From Streptomyces sp. SLBN-31 (GTDB lineage: Bacteria; Actinomycetota; Actinomycetes; Streptomycetales; Streptomycetaceae): DNA of 64,000 nt. The stretch lies in the NCBI RefSeq assembly GCF_006715395.1, contig NZ_VFNC01000001.1, positions 2,418,001 through 2,482,000 of the forward strand, read 5' to 3'. The position numbers and the translations under genes were made by a program. Within the stretch, counting starts at the first letter, position 1, and every line of letters begins with the position of its first letter. This document shows positions 52,538 to 61,165 of the stretch, piece after piece. Under the pieces are notes generated by a model. That model saw only the letters and a list, made by a program, of their open reading frames with translations. It had not been told where the DNA came from and made no database searches.

Positions 52538-53514
52538 TGGACGCGACCGAACTCCTCACCCTGTACGAGCGGATGGCCCTCGTCCGCCGCACGGAGAAGG
52601 CCGCCCACGACCTGTTCATGTCCGGCCTGGTCAAGGGCACCACGCACCTCGCCGCCGGGCACGAGGCGATCGCCGTCGGCGCGAGCGCCGCCCTGCGCGA
52701 CGACGACTACGTCTTCGCCACCTACCGCGGCCACCACCACGCCCTCGCCCGCGGCGCCACACCGGAGGAGTGCCTCGCCGAACTCATGAGCCGAGCGACG
52801 GGCTTGTGCCGGGCCAAGGGCGGCTCCATGCACCTCACCAAGGCGTCCCGGAACATGCTCGGCTCCTACGCCATCGTCGGCGCCCATCTCCCCATGGCGG
52901 TCGGCGCCGCCTGGTCGGCCCGGCTGCGTGGCACCGGGCAGCTCGCGGTGGCCTTCTTCGGCGACGGCGCCACCAACATCGGCGCCTTCCACGAGGCACT
53001 GAACCTGGCCGCCGTGTGGAAGCTGCCGGTGCTGTTCGTCTGCGAGAACAACCTGTACATGGAGTACACGCCGATCGCCGACGTCACGGCCGTCGCCCGC
53101 CCGGCCGCCGACCGGGCGCCCGCCTACGGCATCCCCGGCGAGGTCGTCGACGGCAACGACGTCGTCGCCGTGCGCGAGACGGTGGGCGCCCTCGCCGAGC
53201 GGGCCCGTGCGGGAGGCGGGCCCGCGATCGTCGAGGCCGAGACCTACCGCCACTTCGGGCACAGTCGCGCCGACCCGGCGGCCTACCGCCCGGCCGAGGA
53301 GGTCGAACGCTGGCTCAAGCACGACCCGTTGGACCTCGCCCGGGGCCGGCTGGCCGAACTCGGGGTGGAGGAGGAGACGGTCACCGCAGCCGACGAGCGG
53401 GCCCGGGACGCCGTACAGAAGGCGGTGGAGGCGGCGAAGAACGCGCCGCCGCCCGATCCCCGCGAGGCGCTGACCGACGTGTGGGCGGACGGAGGTGCGG
53501 CATGGCGGACGTGA
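52537..53514 (+). CDS. TPP-dependent dehydrogenase E1, alpha subunit
   Basis: 325 residues. The TPP-binding motif is GDGATNIGAFHEALNLAAVWKLPVLFVCENN (GDG...N), with LCRAKGGSMHL and GSYAIVGAHLPMAVGAAWSARL also typical of acetoin/2-oxoacid dehydrogenase alpha subunits. It decarboxylates a 2-oxo acid or cleaves an acyloin together with the beta subunit. The ATG overlaps the M24 stop by one base. No E2 or E3 gene is nearby. Confidence 0.92.
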   Translation: MDATELLTLYERMALVRRTEKAAHDLFMSGLVKGTTHLAAGHEAIAVGASAALRDDDYVFATYRGHHHALARGATPEECLAELMSRATGLCRAKGGSMHLTKASRNMLGSYAIVGAHLPMAVGAAWSARLRGTGQLAVAFFGDGATNIGAFHEALNLAAVWKLPVLFVCENNLYMEYTPIADVTAVARPAADRAPAYGIPGEVVDGNDVVAVRETVGALAERARAGGGPAIVEAETYRHFGHSRADPAAYRPAEEVERWLKHDPLDLARGRLAELGVEEETVTAADERARDAVQKAVEAAKNAPPPDPREALTDVWADGGAAWRT

Positions 53515-54482
53515 TCACCTACCGCGAGGCGGTCGCCGAGGGCATCGCACGCGAGATGCGCCGCGACCCGGCCGTGGTGTGCCTCGGGGAGGACATCGGC
53601 GAGGCCGGCGGAGTGTTCAAGACGACCGTGGGGCTGCTCAAGGAGTTCGGGCCCGAGCGCGTGTGGGACACGCCGATCTCCGAACAGGCCATCGTGGGCG
53701 CGGCGATGGGGGCCGCCATGACCGGGATGCGGCCGGTGGCGGAGATCATGTTCTCCGACTTCTTGGCCTGTTGTTGGGACTACCTCGCCAACGAGATACC
53801 GAAAGTGCGTTACATGACGGGCGGTCAGGTCACCGTGCCCCTCGTCGTGCGCACCGCCAACGGCGGAGGGCTCGGTTTCGGCGCCCAGCACTCGCAGGCC
53901 ACCGAGAACTGGGCCCTGACCGTGCCCGGCCTGAAGATCGCCGCGCCGACCACGCCCGCGGACGTGATCGGCATGATGGCGGCGGCGATCCGCAGCGACG
54001 ACCCGGTCGTGTTCTTCGAGCACAAGGGGCTGCTGGCGAGCAAGGGCGCCCCGCCGCCCCCGGACCACGTCGTCGAGCTGGGCCGGGCCGCCGTCGTCCG
54101 CGAGGGCGCCGACGTCACCCTGGTCGCGCTCGCCTCGATGGTGCCGGTGGCGCTCGAAGCGGCCGCCCGCCTCGCCGAGGAGGGCATCGACGCCGAGGTC
54201 GTCGACCTGCGCAGCCTCATCCCGCTCGACACCGCGGCCGTGCTCGCCTCGCTCGCGAAGACCTCGCGCCTGGTCACCGTCGAGGAGAACCCGTACCAGG
54301 GCGGCTGGGGCGCCACCGTCGTCTCGGTCGTCGCCGACGAGGGATTCGACCTGCTCGACGCGCCCGTGCGCCGGATCGCGGGGGAGTGCGTGCCGCTGCC
54401 CTTCGCCGACGTGCTGGAGGAACAGGTCATCCCCACCACTCAGAAGGTCGTGGCGGCCGTCCGTGGCCTCGCCGCGTACTGA
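53502..54482 (+). CDS. TPP-dependent dehydrogenase E1, beta subunit
   Basis: 326 residues: TYREAVAEGIAREMRRDPAVVCLGEDIGEAGGVFKTTVGLLKEFGPERVWDTPISEQAIVGAAMGAAM is typical of E1 beta/transketolase Pyr domain; HSQATENW and VEENPYQGGWGATVVS follow. It forms a heterotetramer with the alpha subunit, overlapping it by 13 bp in the DNA. An E2 acceptor must come from elsewhere in the genome if it acts as an oxidative dehydrogenase. Confidence 0.92.
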   Translation: MADVITYREAVAEGIAREMRRDPAVVCLGEDIGEAGGVFKTTVGLLKEFGPERVWDTPISEQAIVGAAMGAAMTGMRPVAEIMFSDFLACCWDYLANEIPKVRYMTGGQVTVPLVVRTANGGGLGFGAQHSQATENWALTVPGLKIAAPTTPADVIGMMAAAIRSDDPVVFFEHKGLLASKGAPPPPDHVVELGRAAVVREGADVTLVALASMVPVALEAAARLAEEGIDAEVVDLRSLIPLDTAAVLASLAKTSRLVTVEENPYQGGWGATVVSVVADEGFDLLDAPVRRIAGECVPLPFADVLEEQVIPTTQKVVAAVRGLAAY

Positions 54483-54504
54483 ACACCCCATGGGAGGAAG
54501 CGCG

Positions 54505-55857
54505 ATGACCGATCGGATACTCCTTCGCGCCGGGCACGTCGTCTCGATGGACCCGGACATCGGGGACCTGCCCCGGGGTGACGTCCTCATCGAGGACGGA
54601 ACGATCACGGCCGTGCGGCCGGAGATCAGCGCCGACGCCGAAGTGCTCGACATGACCGGCCGCATCGTGATCCCCGGCTTCGTCGACACCCACCGGCACA
54701 CCTGGGAGGCCTCGATCCGCGGCGTCGCCCCGGACGCCACCCTCGACGACTACTTCGTCGACATCCTCGACACCTTCGCCCCGCTCTACACGCCGGAGGA
54801 CGTCTACGCGGCCAACCTGGCCGGTGCCCTGGAGTGCCTGAACGCGGGCATCACCACCCTGGTCGACTGGTCCCACATCAACAACACGCCCGAGCACCCC
54901 GACGCGGCGATCCAGGCGCTCGCCGAGACCGGCATCCGCGCCCAGTACGCCTACGGCAGCGCCAACACCTCCCTCGCCGAGTACTGGTTCGAGAGCAAGA
55001 TCGCCATCCCGGGCGACGACGTACGCCGTGTCCGCGCGAAGTACTTCTCCTCCGACGACGGCCTGCTCACCATGGGCCTGGCCACCCGCGGCCCCGGCTT
55101 CTGCGTCAACGACGTCGTCACCTCCGAATGGGCCCTCGCCCGCGAACTGGGCATCCCGATCACCGTGCACGTGGCGATGGGCCGCCTCGCCGGCCGCTTC
55201 GGCATGGTCAAGCAGCTCAACGACCTGGGCCTCCTCGGCCCGGACACCACCTACATCCACTGTTGCTACCTCCACGAGGACGAGTGGCGGATGGTCGCCG
55301 ACAGCGGCGGTACGGTGTCCGTCGCGCCGCAGGTGGAGACGCAGATGGGGCACGGCTGGCCGCCCGTGATGCAGGCGGTCGAGCACGGCCTGCGGCCCTC
55401 CTTGAGCGTCGACGTCGTCACCACCGTGCCCGGCGACATGTTCACCCAGATCCGCGCGGCCTTCGGCGCCGAGCGCGCCCGGGTCAACGCCGACTGCTGG
55501 CAGGCCAACCTGCCCGCGCCCGAGACCATGTTGACGGCACGCCGGATGCTGGAGATGGCGACGCTCAACGGCGCGCACGTCGCGGGACTGGAACACCGCA
55601 CCGGTTCCCTGACCCCCGGCAAGCGCGCCGACGTCGTCGTCCTCGACGCGACCGCGCTGAACATGGCCCCGGTGCACGACGCGGCCGCCGCGGTGACGCT
55701 GTGCGCCGACGTCTCCAACGTCGAGACGGTCCTCGTCGACGGCGTGATCCGCAAGCGGGACGGGAAGCTGACGGCCGACGTGGCACGGGCGCGGCGCCTG
55801 GTCGAGGAGTCCCGCGACCGGCTGCTGGCCGCGAAGGAGGCGAGGAAGACCGCATGA
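54505..55857 (+). CDS. ATZ/TRZ-type amidohydrolase (deaminase-like)
   Basis: 450 residues. Composite N/C-terminal sheet (DRILLRAGHVVSMDP; GKRADVVVLD) around a TIM barrel. Metal motif FVDTHRHTWEA (HxH), ITVHVAMG (H), YIHCCYLHEDE (H), and SLSVDVVTT (D). The family hydrolyses aminated rings (chlorohydroxyatrazine, guanine, SAH deaminases). GGGAGGAAGCGCG precedes ATG 54505. Its end overlaps the bicupin start by 4 bp. Confidence 0.9.
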   Translation: MTDRILLRAGHVVSMDPDIGDLPRGDVLIEDGTITAVRPEISADAEVLDMTGRIVIPGFVDTHRHTWEASIRGVAPDATLDDYFVDILDTFAPLYTPEDVYAANLAGALECLNAGITTLVDWSHINNTPEHPDAAIQALAETGIRAQYAYGSANTSLAEYWFESKIAIPGDDVRRVRAKYFSSDDGLLTMGLATRGPGFCVNDVVTSEWALARELGIPITVHVAMGRLAGRFGMVKQLNDLGLLGPDTTYIHCCYLHEDEWRMVADSGGTVSVAPQVETQMGHGWPPVMQAVEHGLRPSLSVDVVTTVPGDMFTQIRAAFGAERARVNADCWQANLPAPETMLTARRMLEMATLNGAHVAGLEHRTGSLTPGKRADVVVLDATALNMAPVHDAAAAVTLCADVSNVETVLVDGVIRKRDGKLTADVARARRLVEESRDRLLAAKEARKTA

Positions 55858-56729
55858 CACGGCACTTGGTGCGCCGGGCCGCCGACCTGCCCGAGCCGCC
55901 GTACGACCGGCTCGGGTACCGCAGACGGACCCTGGTCGGCGAGGACGACGGCAGTGTGCACACCGGCTTCGGCGTCTGCGAACTGCGGCCCGAGGGCCGG
56001 GTGCCCGCACACGTCCACTCGTACGAGGAGAGCTTCCACATCCTCGACGGGAGCGTGATCCTCGACGTGCCGGAGGGGTCCCACCTCCTGGTGGAGGGCG
56101 ACTACGGCCTCCTGCCGACCGGTGTCCCGCACGCCTGGCGCGGCACCGGGGAGACGGCCGCGCGCTGGGCGGACATGCTGGCGCCGGTCCCGCGGGCGCG
56201 CTACGGGTACGACACCCAGGAAGTGCCCCAACTGCCCGCGAACGAGCCCGCCTTCATCGACGTCCGCGACCCCCGCACCCGCTCCTTCGGCCACTTCGAG
56301 CCCGCCCAGATGGACCCGGACCGGCAGTCCCAGGACCTCCTCGCGGTCTCGGCGAGCATGCGCACCGCACTGCTCGTCTACAGCGGCATCACGGTCAAGA
56401 TGATGGTCGACGGCGACCTCGGCGCCGTCGCCTCGACGATGTTCATGGTGCGGTACGCGCCCGACGGCGTCGCCGGCACGCACGACCACCCCTTCGAGGA
56501 GACGTACTACTTCCTCGAAGGGGAGGCCGAGGCGGTCTTCGACGGCGAGACCTACCGCCTCGGGCCCGGCGACTGCGCCTGGGCGGGCGCCGGTTGTGTG
56601 CACGGCTTCGCCAACGCCGGTACGGGCGCGCTGCGTTGGCTGGAGACACAGGCGCCGCAACCGCCGACGCGCCACTCCTACCGGTTCACCCGGGACTGGG
56701 ACTACCTCAGAAAGGCCCTGGAGTCATGA
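55854..56729 (+). CDS. Bicupin protein
   Basis: 291 residues with two cupin domains: GVCELRPEGRVPAHVHSYEESFHILDGSVIL (about 40-100) and MVRYAPDGVAGTHDHPFEETYYFLEGEAEAVFDGETYRLGPGD (about 200-260), both with HxH...E metal ligands. This resembles ureidoglycine aminohydrolase-like or oxidoreductase bicupins; substrate unknown. ATGA overlaps with the genes on both sides indicate tight co-translation. Confidence 0.87.
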   Translation: MTRHLVRRAADLPEPPYDRLGYRRRTLVGEDDGSVHTGFGVCELRPEGRVPAHVHSYEESFHILDGSVILDVPEGSHLLVEGDYGLLPTGVPHAWRGTGETAARWADMLAPVPRARYGYDTQEVPQLPANEPAFIDVRDPRTRSFGHFEPAQMDPDRQSQDLLAVSASMRTALLVYSGITVKMMVDGDLGAVASTMFMVRYAPDGVAGTHDHPFEETYYFLEGEAEAVFDGETYRLGPGDCAWAGAGCVHGFANAGTGALRWLETQAPQPPTRHSYRFTRDWDYLRKALES

Positions 56730-57415
56730 GCAGTGTCCTGGTCGTCGGCGGCACGTCGGGCATCGGCCGCGAGTTCGCCCGGGTCCGGGCCGACAGGGGC
56801 GACGAGGTCGTCCTCACCGGACGCGAGTCCGACCGCGCCGACGCCGTCGCCAAGGAGGTGGGAGCCCGCGGCCTCGCCCTCGACCTGTCCCGTCCCCGGG
56901 ACATCGCCGCGGCCCTGGCCGACGTCGGCCGCGTCGACCACCTGGTCCTCGCGGGCGTCTCCCGCGACGAGAACCGCGTCACCGACTACGACATCTCCGC
57001 CGCCCTGCGCCTGGTCACGCTCAAGCTCGTCGGCTACACCGAGGTCGTGCACGTCCTGCGCCCGCGCATGACCGACGACTCCGCGATCGTGATCTTCGGC
57101 GGTCAGGCCAAGGAGCGCCCCTATCCGGGGGCCACGACGGTGGCCACGGTCAACGCCGGCGTACGGGGCCTGGTGAACACCCTCGCCGTGGAACTGGCGC
57201 CGGTCCGGGTGAACGCCGTCCACCCCGGTGTCGTCGGCGACAGCCCCTACTGGCGGGCCAAGCCGGAGGAGGTGCTGGCCGGCCTGCGCGCCCGGACCCC
57301 GACCGGACGGCTCGCCACCATGGCGGACGTCGTGGACGCGGTGGACTTCCTGCTGCGCAACAGGTCGGTGAACGCGGTGGAGTTGAGCGTGGACGGGGGG
57401 TGGCTGCTCGGCTGA
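56726..57415 (+). CDS. SDR-family protein without YxxxK
   Basis: 229 residues. NAD(P)-binding GGTSGIG (8-14) and the C-terminal LSVDGGWLL are SDR hallmarks. At the active-site helix the sequence is V139-A-T-V-N143 (ATTVATVNAGVRGLVNTLAVEL): neither Tyr nor Lys is present in the usual place. It may be a non-redox or altered-mechanism SDR. The ATG overlaps the bicupin stop. Last gene of the operon; a convergent HhH gene ends 32 bp downstream. Confidence 0.85.
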   Translation: MSSVLVVGGTSGIGREFARVRADRGDEVVLTGRESDRADAVAKEVGARGLALDLSRPRDIAAALADVGRVDHLVLAGVSRDENRVTDYDISAALRLVTLKLVGYTEVVHVLRPRMTDDSAIVIFGGQAKERPYPGATTVATVNAGVRGLVNTLAVELAPVRVNAVHPGVVGDSPYWRAKPEEVLAGLRARTPTGRLATMADVVDAVDFLLRNRSVNAVELSVDGGWLLG

Positions 57416-57447
57416 CCGGCAGGGCAGGCGGCCTGCGGGGCGTCGCG

Positions 57448-58095
57448 TCAGGCGGCGCGCCGCAGGCTGTCCTCCACCACGTCCTTGTCGAGCGCCGCCC
57501 GCACCAACGCGGCGGCGAGAGAGGCCGGTTGGGTGTTCCCGGCGAGTTTCACGAGTCGGTCGGGGTCCTTTGGCAGGCCCAGCCGTGCGGCGCCGTCGAG
57601 GGCCTTGCGGTCGAGGTAGGGGGCCACTTCGGGCCACACGCGCTGGACCTCGCGCAGGAAGATGTCGGCGCCGGCCGGGCCCAGCCCCGGGACCTCCTGG
57701 AGCAGACGGCGCAGTTCACCGACATCGCCGTCCGCCGCCTTCCGCATCCGGCGCAGGTCGCCGCCCCAGCGCTCGGTCAACAGCTGTGCCCCGTCACCGA
57801 GTTGGGTGGCGGTGCGCTCGTCGTAGCGGCGGTAGCCGCCGCGGCCCAGTGCGTCGACGCGGCGCTGCCAGTCTGCCCCGGCCATCCGGCGCGGGTCGCG
57901 CAGCCCGGTCTCGTACAGCTCCCGGGCGGTGGCCACGGCGATGGATCCGCGGATGCGGGCGCTCAGCAGCAGGGCCAGCACCAGCAGCCGGTACAGCGGC
58001 TGCGGGGTGTCCCTGAGCGTGATGCCCGCCTCCTCGGCGAACGTCCGCCCGTGCGCCCGCACGAGCTCCCGCACCACGTCCCGCTGCCCGCTCAC
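57448..58095 (-). CDS. HhH-GPD / endonuclease III-like protein
   Basis: 215 residues with the helix-hairpin-helix LLQEVPGLGPAGADIFLREVQRVWPEVAPYLD. The catalytic Lys of EndoIII and the 4Fe-4S cluster Cys residues are absent, so a base-excision glycosylase function is not certain; it may be a structural relative. First helices LYRLLVLALLLSARIRG are typical. Its start is 10 bp after the stop of the DUF3140 gene on the same strand. Confidence 0.8.
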   Translation of the reverse strand: MSGQRDVVRELVRAHGRTFAEEAGITLRDTPQPLYRLLVLALLLSARIRGSIAVATARELYETGLRDPRRMAGADWQRRVDALGRGGYRRYDERTATQLGDGAQLLTERWGGDLRRMRKAADGDVGELRRLLQEVPGLGPAGADIFLREVQRVWPEVAPYLDRKALDGAARLGLPKDPDRLVKLAGNTQPASLAAALVRAALDKDVVEDSLRRAA

Positions 58096-58105
58096 GGCGT
58101 ACGCC

Positions 58106-58438
58106 TCACGGCCGGAGCGGATCGTGGCCGATCGTCATCAGCAGGTGCCGGCGCCGGGTGTCCTCGGCCGCGGGCTCGTTCTCCAGGTCGGTCTGTTCCT
58201 CCACCGTGTCGACGACCTCGTGCATGACCTGGATGTCGTCGTCGGTGAGGTCGGTGCGCCGCTTCTGCAGGATCGCCAGGACGTGCTCCCCGGTCGGCGT
58301 GCCCGCGTGTTCGGGCAGCGGCTCCGACTGCTCGTCGGCGTCACTCACCCGCAGCCAGGCCGCCAGCTCCTGCGAGGTCATGTTCACCACGCGGTGGAAC
58401 TCCTCCCACAGCGCGTCGAGTTCGAGGGCGTCGGTCAT
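58106..58438 (-). CDS. DUF3140 protein
   Basis: 110 residues starting MTDALELDALWEEFHRVVNMTSQELAAWLRVSDADEQ, with TPTGEHVLAILQKRRTDLTDDDIQVMHEVVDTVEEQ; this is DUF3140, actinobacterial, function unknown, small acidic helical. The start lies directly behind an array of 20-bp repeats that separates it from dps. Possibly stress-related by position. Confidence 0.85.
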   Translation of the reverse strand: MTDALELDALWEEFHRVVNMTSQELAAWLRVSDADEQSEPLPEHAGTPTGEHVLAILQKRRTDLTDDDIQVMHEVVDTVEEQTDLENEPAAEDTRRRHLLMTIGHDPLRP

Positions 58439-58465
58439 CGCGTGCCTCTTTCGGTACGTGCGTGT

Positions 58466-58540
58466 TCCGGTCGGTGCCACCGCGGTCCGGTCGGTGCCGC
58501 TGCGGTCCGGTCGGTGGCGTCGACTGCCGGTCGGTTCTCC
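58466..58540. repeat. 20-bp repeat array between dps and DUF3140
   Basis: Units start at 58466, 58486, 58506 and 58526 (the last shorter and diverged). Each has CCGGTCGGT; on the minus strand this is ACCGACCGG, four times at about two helical turns. The array is 28 bp before the DUF3140 start. Confidence 0.9.
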
Positions 58541-58547
58541 CGGACGG

Positions 58548-59030
58548 TCACTTCTCGCTCGGGAAGTTCTCCGCCTCGAACATCCACCGCTGCTTCTCCA
58601 GGTCCGCGGTGATCGCGATCAGCAGGTCCTGGGTGACCGGGTCGGGCTCGTCGGTCGCGGCGATGCGCTCGCGCATCCGCCCGATCGCGGCCTCCAGCGC
58701 CTCCACCATCACCTGCACGACGTCGTTGTCGCGCACCCAGCCCTGCTCGGGGCCGGGCAGCCCGAAGTCGGCCGCGATCGTCTCCGGCCGGCCGTCCGGC
58801 GGCAGGCCGAGCGCCGCGGAGCGCTCCGCCACGGTGTCGGCGTAGGTACGGGCGGTGTCCACCACCTCGTCGAGCTGGAGGTGGATCGAGCGGAAACGTG
58901 GCCCCACGATGTTCCAGTGCGCCTGCTTCCCGATCAGCGAGAGCCCGAGAAGATCCACGAGGGTGTCCTGGAGTGCCTCCCCGGTCACCTTGCGCGCCGG
59001 TTCGGGAAGCGTGCTCTTCACCACGGCCAT
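58548..59030 (-). CDS. dps: Dps-family ferritin-like DNA-protection protein
   Basis: 160 residues. The Dps ferroxidase residues are in KQAHWNIVGPRFRSIHLQLDE (H38, H50, D54). It stores iron and protects DNA during oxidative or osmotic stress. GAGGAGGAGCACTCC precedes ATG 59030. Some Streptomyces dps genes depend on SigB-type sigma factors; a GTTT-N15-GGGCAC element on the minus strand 90 bp upstream fits weakly. DUF3140 and HhH genes follow. Confidence 0.93.
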   Translation of the reverse strand: MAVVKSTLPEPARKVTGEALQDTLVDLLGLSLIGKQAHWNIVGPRFRSIHLQLDEVVDTARTYADTVAERSAALGLPPDGRPETIAADFGLPGPEQGWVRDNDVVQVMVEALEAAIGRMRERIAATDEPDPVTQDLLIAITADLEKQRWMFEAENFPSEK

Positions 59031-59120
59031 GGAGTGCTCCTCCTCGTGTCGTCCATGTCGTCAAGAAGCCGTGCCGCGTACGTCCTCGCAGGTCGCAGCG
59101 CACAACGGCCCATCGTCCGG

Positions 59121-59145
59121 GTGCCCGTCCGCATCCCGTGCAAAC
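59121..59145 (-). promoter_or_regulatory. SigB/SigH-like promoter for dps
   Basis: On the minus strand: GTTT (59142-59145) and GGGCAC (59121-59126) separated by 15 bases, compared with the SigB-type consensus GTTT-N14-16-GGGTAY. One mismatch in the -10. Confidence 0.4.
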
Positions 59146-59164
59146 ACCACGTACCACGTCCCGG

Positions 59165-59983
59165 TCAGCCTTCGGGGCCGCCCAGCACCCCGTCGAGGAA
59201 CCGCGTCAGATCCGCGAACACCCGCGCCCTGTCGGTCTCGTGGAAGACCTCGTGCCGGGCGCCGCGGTAGATCCGCTCGGTGTGCCGGCCGGCGCTCAGC
59301 TGCTCGATCCCGACGCGGCTCCCGGCGAGCGGTACGAGCCGGTCGTCGTCGCCGTGCAGCCACAGAAGGGGGAGCCGGCCGACGTCGCCGCCCTCGGCCA
59401 CGGTCGCCAGGGTGCGGGCGAACGCCTCGACCGTCGGCCGCTTCATCGGCCCGTGCCACACCAGCGGATCCGCCGCGTACGCCGCCCCGACCGCTGGCTC
59501 CCGGGACAGCGCGGCCGGACTGATCGGCGTGTCCGGGATCTCGGCGAGGGCGAGCAGCCGCCCGGGCAGCTCCCAGGCGCCGATCACCGGCCCCGAGAGC
59601 ACCAGCGCGGCGAGCCGGTCGCCGTGGCGCTGGGCGTAGCGGGCCGCGATCAGCCCGCCCATGGAGTGCCCGACGACCACGACCGGCACACCGGGGTACG
59701 TCCCCCGCGCCAGTTCGGCCACTGCGTGCAGGTCGTCGACGACCTCCTCGAAGTCCACGATCAGCACCCGCTCGCCCGCCGACCGGCCGTGCCCCATGTG
59801 ATCCGGACCGAAAACGGCCGCCCCGTGCCCCACCAGCACGCCCGCGAGCTCCTCGTACCGCCCGATGTGCTCCCCGTACCCGTGCGCGACGAGAGCGACG
59901 TACCGGGGCTGCTCCTTCGGCCACTCACGGGCCCGGACCGATCCACGACGTCCGGTCACCGCGTGCTCATGTGCGTCGGCCAT
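59165..59983 (-). CDS. Alpha/beta hydrolase (monoacylglycerol-lipase-like)
   Basis: 272 residues. Nucleophile elbow VVGHSMGGL gives GHSMG; ALVAHGYGEHIGRYEELAGVLVGHGAAVFGPDHMGHGRSAG contains the oxyanion HG and lid regions; LPLLWLHGDDDRLVPLAGS gives the Asp, and RHEVFHE the His. Lysophospholipase/monoacylglycerol lipase subgroup. ATG 59983 has GGAGG upstream; the longer frame from 60103 is excluded because it overlaps the divergent gene. Confidence 0.92.
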   Translation of the reverse strand: MADAHEHAVTGRRGSVRAREWPKEQPRYVALVAHGYGEHIGRYEELAGVLVGHGAAVFGPDHMGHGRSAGERVLIVDFEEVVDDLHAVAELARGTYPGVPVVVVGHSMGGLIAARYAQRHGDRLAALVLSGPVIGAWELPGRLLALAEIPDTPISPAALSREPAVGAAYAADPLVWHGPMKRPTVEAFARTLATVAEGGDVGRLPLLWLHGDDDRLVPLAGSRVGIEQLSAGRHTERIYRGARHEVFHETDRARVFADLTRFLDGVLGGPEG

Positions 59984-60075
59984 GTCTCCTCCAGCTGCGT
60001 CCGAAAAACGCCAGGACCACCCACCGAGACGGTGCTTACAAGGACCGGTTGTCCGCACATAGCATCGGTCCCCGC

Positions 60076-60849
60076 ATGAACACGATGACGCTCTGGCACA
60101 CAACCGGCTGGGAATTCGCCGCCCTGGCCTTCGCGGCCCTCCTCGTAGGCTTCTCCAAGACCGCCGTGAGTGGGGCCAACACGGTGAGCCTCGCCATCTT
60201 CGCCGCGGTCCTGCCCGCCCGCGCGTCCACCGGCGTCCTCCTGCCGGTCCTGATCGTCGGCGACGTCCTCGCCGTCGTCACCTACCGCCGGCACGCCCAC
60301 TGGCCCACCCTGTGGCGCCTGTTCCCGGCGGTCGCCGTTGGCGTGGTGGTCGGCACGCTGTTCCTGATGTGGGCGGACGACGGCATCGTGCGGACGTCGA
60401 TCGGCGCGATCCTGCTGTTGATGGCGGGGGTGACGGTCTGGCGCCGGCGCACGGCCGAAGCGGACGAGGAGCCGGACTCCGTGAGCAGCCGGGCCGGGCG
60501 GGCGAAGGCCCGCTCCTACGGTGTCCTGGGCGGTTTCACCACCATGGTCGCCAACGCGGGCGGCCCGGTGATGTCGATGTACCTGCTCTCCGCGGGCTTC
60601 CGCAAGCTCGGCTTCCTCGGCACCTCGGCGTTCTTCTTCCTGATCGTCAACGTCTCCAAGGTGCCCTTCAGTGCGGGCCTCGGCCTGATCGACGGCCGCT
60701 CCCTGCTCCTCGACGCCGCGCTCGCCGTGTTCGTCGTACCCGGCGCGCTGTTCGGCAAATGGGCTGTGAACCGGATCAACCAGCGCCTCTTCGAGCAGCT
60801 GGTCATCGCCGCGACGATCGTCGGCGGGCTGCAGCTCCTGTTGCGCTGA
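60076..60849 (+). CDS. TauE/SafE-family membrane transporter
   Basis: 257 residues and about eight membrane segments. LLVGFSKTAVSGANTVSLAIFAAVLPARASTGVLLPVLIVGDVLAVVTYRRHAHW and the second-half repeat GVLGGFTTMVANAGGPVMSMYLLSAGF are diagnostic. The family exports sulfite, sulfoacetate or other organic anions; specificity unknown. Divergent from the lipase gene. ATG 60076. Confidence 0.92.
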   Translation: MNTMTLWHTTGWEFAALAFAALLVGFSKTAVSGANTVSLAIFAAVLPARASTGVLLPVLIVGDVLAVVTYRRHAHWPTLWRLFPAVAVGVVVGTLFLMWADDGIVRTSIGAILLLMAGVTVWRRRTAEADEEPDSVSSRAGRAKARSYGVLGGFTTMVANAGGPVMSMYLLSAGFRKLGFLGTSAFFFLIVNVSKVPFSAGLGLIDGRSLLLDAALAVFVVPGALFGKWAVNRINQRLFEQLVIAATIVGGLQLLLR

Positions 60850-60900
60850 AATCACCGTCCCGAACCCGGGAATGCGGCGAGGGGGGACCGCGTTACACCA

Positions 60901-60915
60901 CATGTGATTGACATG
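60901..60915. promoter_or_regulatory. Fur-family-like 7-1-7 box (candidate Zur site)
   Basis: CATGTGA-T-TGACATG upstream of the zinc-independent ribosomal protein genes, with one mismatch. A TTGACA hexamer overlaps it (60908-60913), and an inverted repeat CGGATC-AAA-GATCCG follows (60918-60932). Zur control of such operons is established in Streptomyces; the sequence match to known Zur boxes is only partial. Confidence 0.55.
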
Positions 60916-60956
60916 CTCGGATCAAAGATCCGTGGCGTGGGCGAAGGGAGGACCCC

Positions 60957-61121
60957 ATGGCTCGCAGCAAGGCGCGCCCCGTCGTCACGCTGAGGTCGAC
61001 GGCCGGAACCGGCGTCACCTACGTGACCCGCAAGAACCGTCAGAACCAGCCCGACCGGATGGTTCTGCGCAAGTACGACCCGGTCGCCGGGCAGCACGTC
61101 GAGTTCCGCGAGACCCGCTGA
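60957..61121 (+). CDS. rpmG: Ribosomal protein bL33, zinc-independent paralogue
   Basis: 54 residues: [54 protein letters not shown]. The CxxC zinc motifs of the zinc-binding form are absent (C-minus). It replaces the zinc form when zinc is scarce. GAAGGGAGG precedes ATG 60957. First gene of bL33-bL31-bL36. Confidence 0.95.
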   Translation: MARSKARPVVTLRSTAGTGVTYVTRKNRQNQPDRMVLRKYDPVAGQHVEFRETR

Positions 61122-61165
61122 ACGAAGACCGCCCGCCCCAGGCCGCTCCCAAGGAGGGAAACCCC

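Noticed and set aside
58466..58540. CRISPR or replication iterons at the 20-bp array
   Set aside because: No spacers, only four short units, no replication or cas gene; an operator array is simpler.
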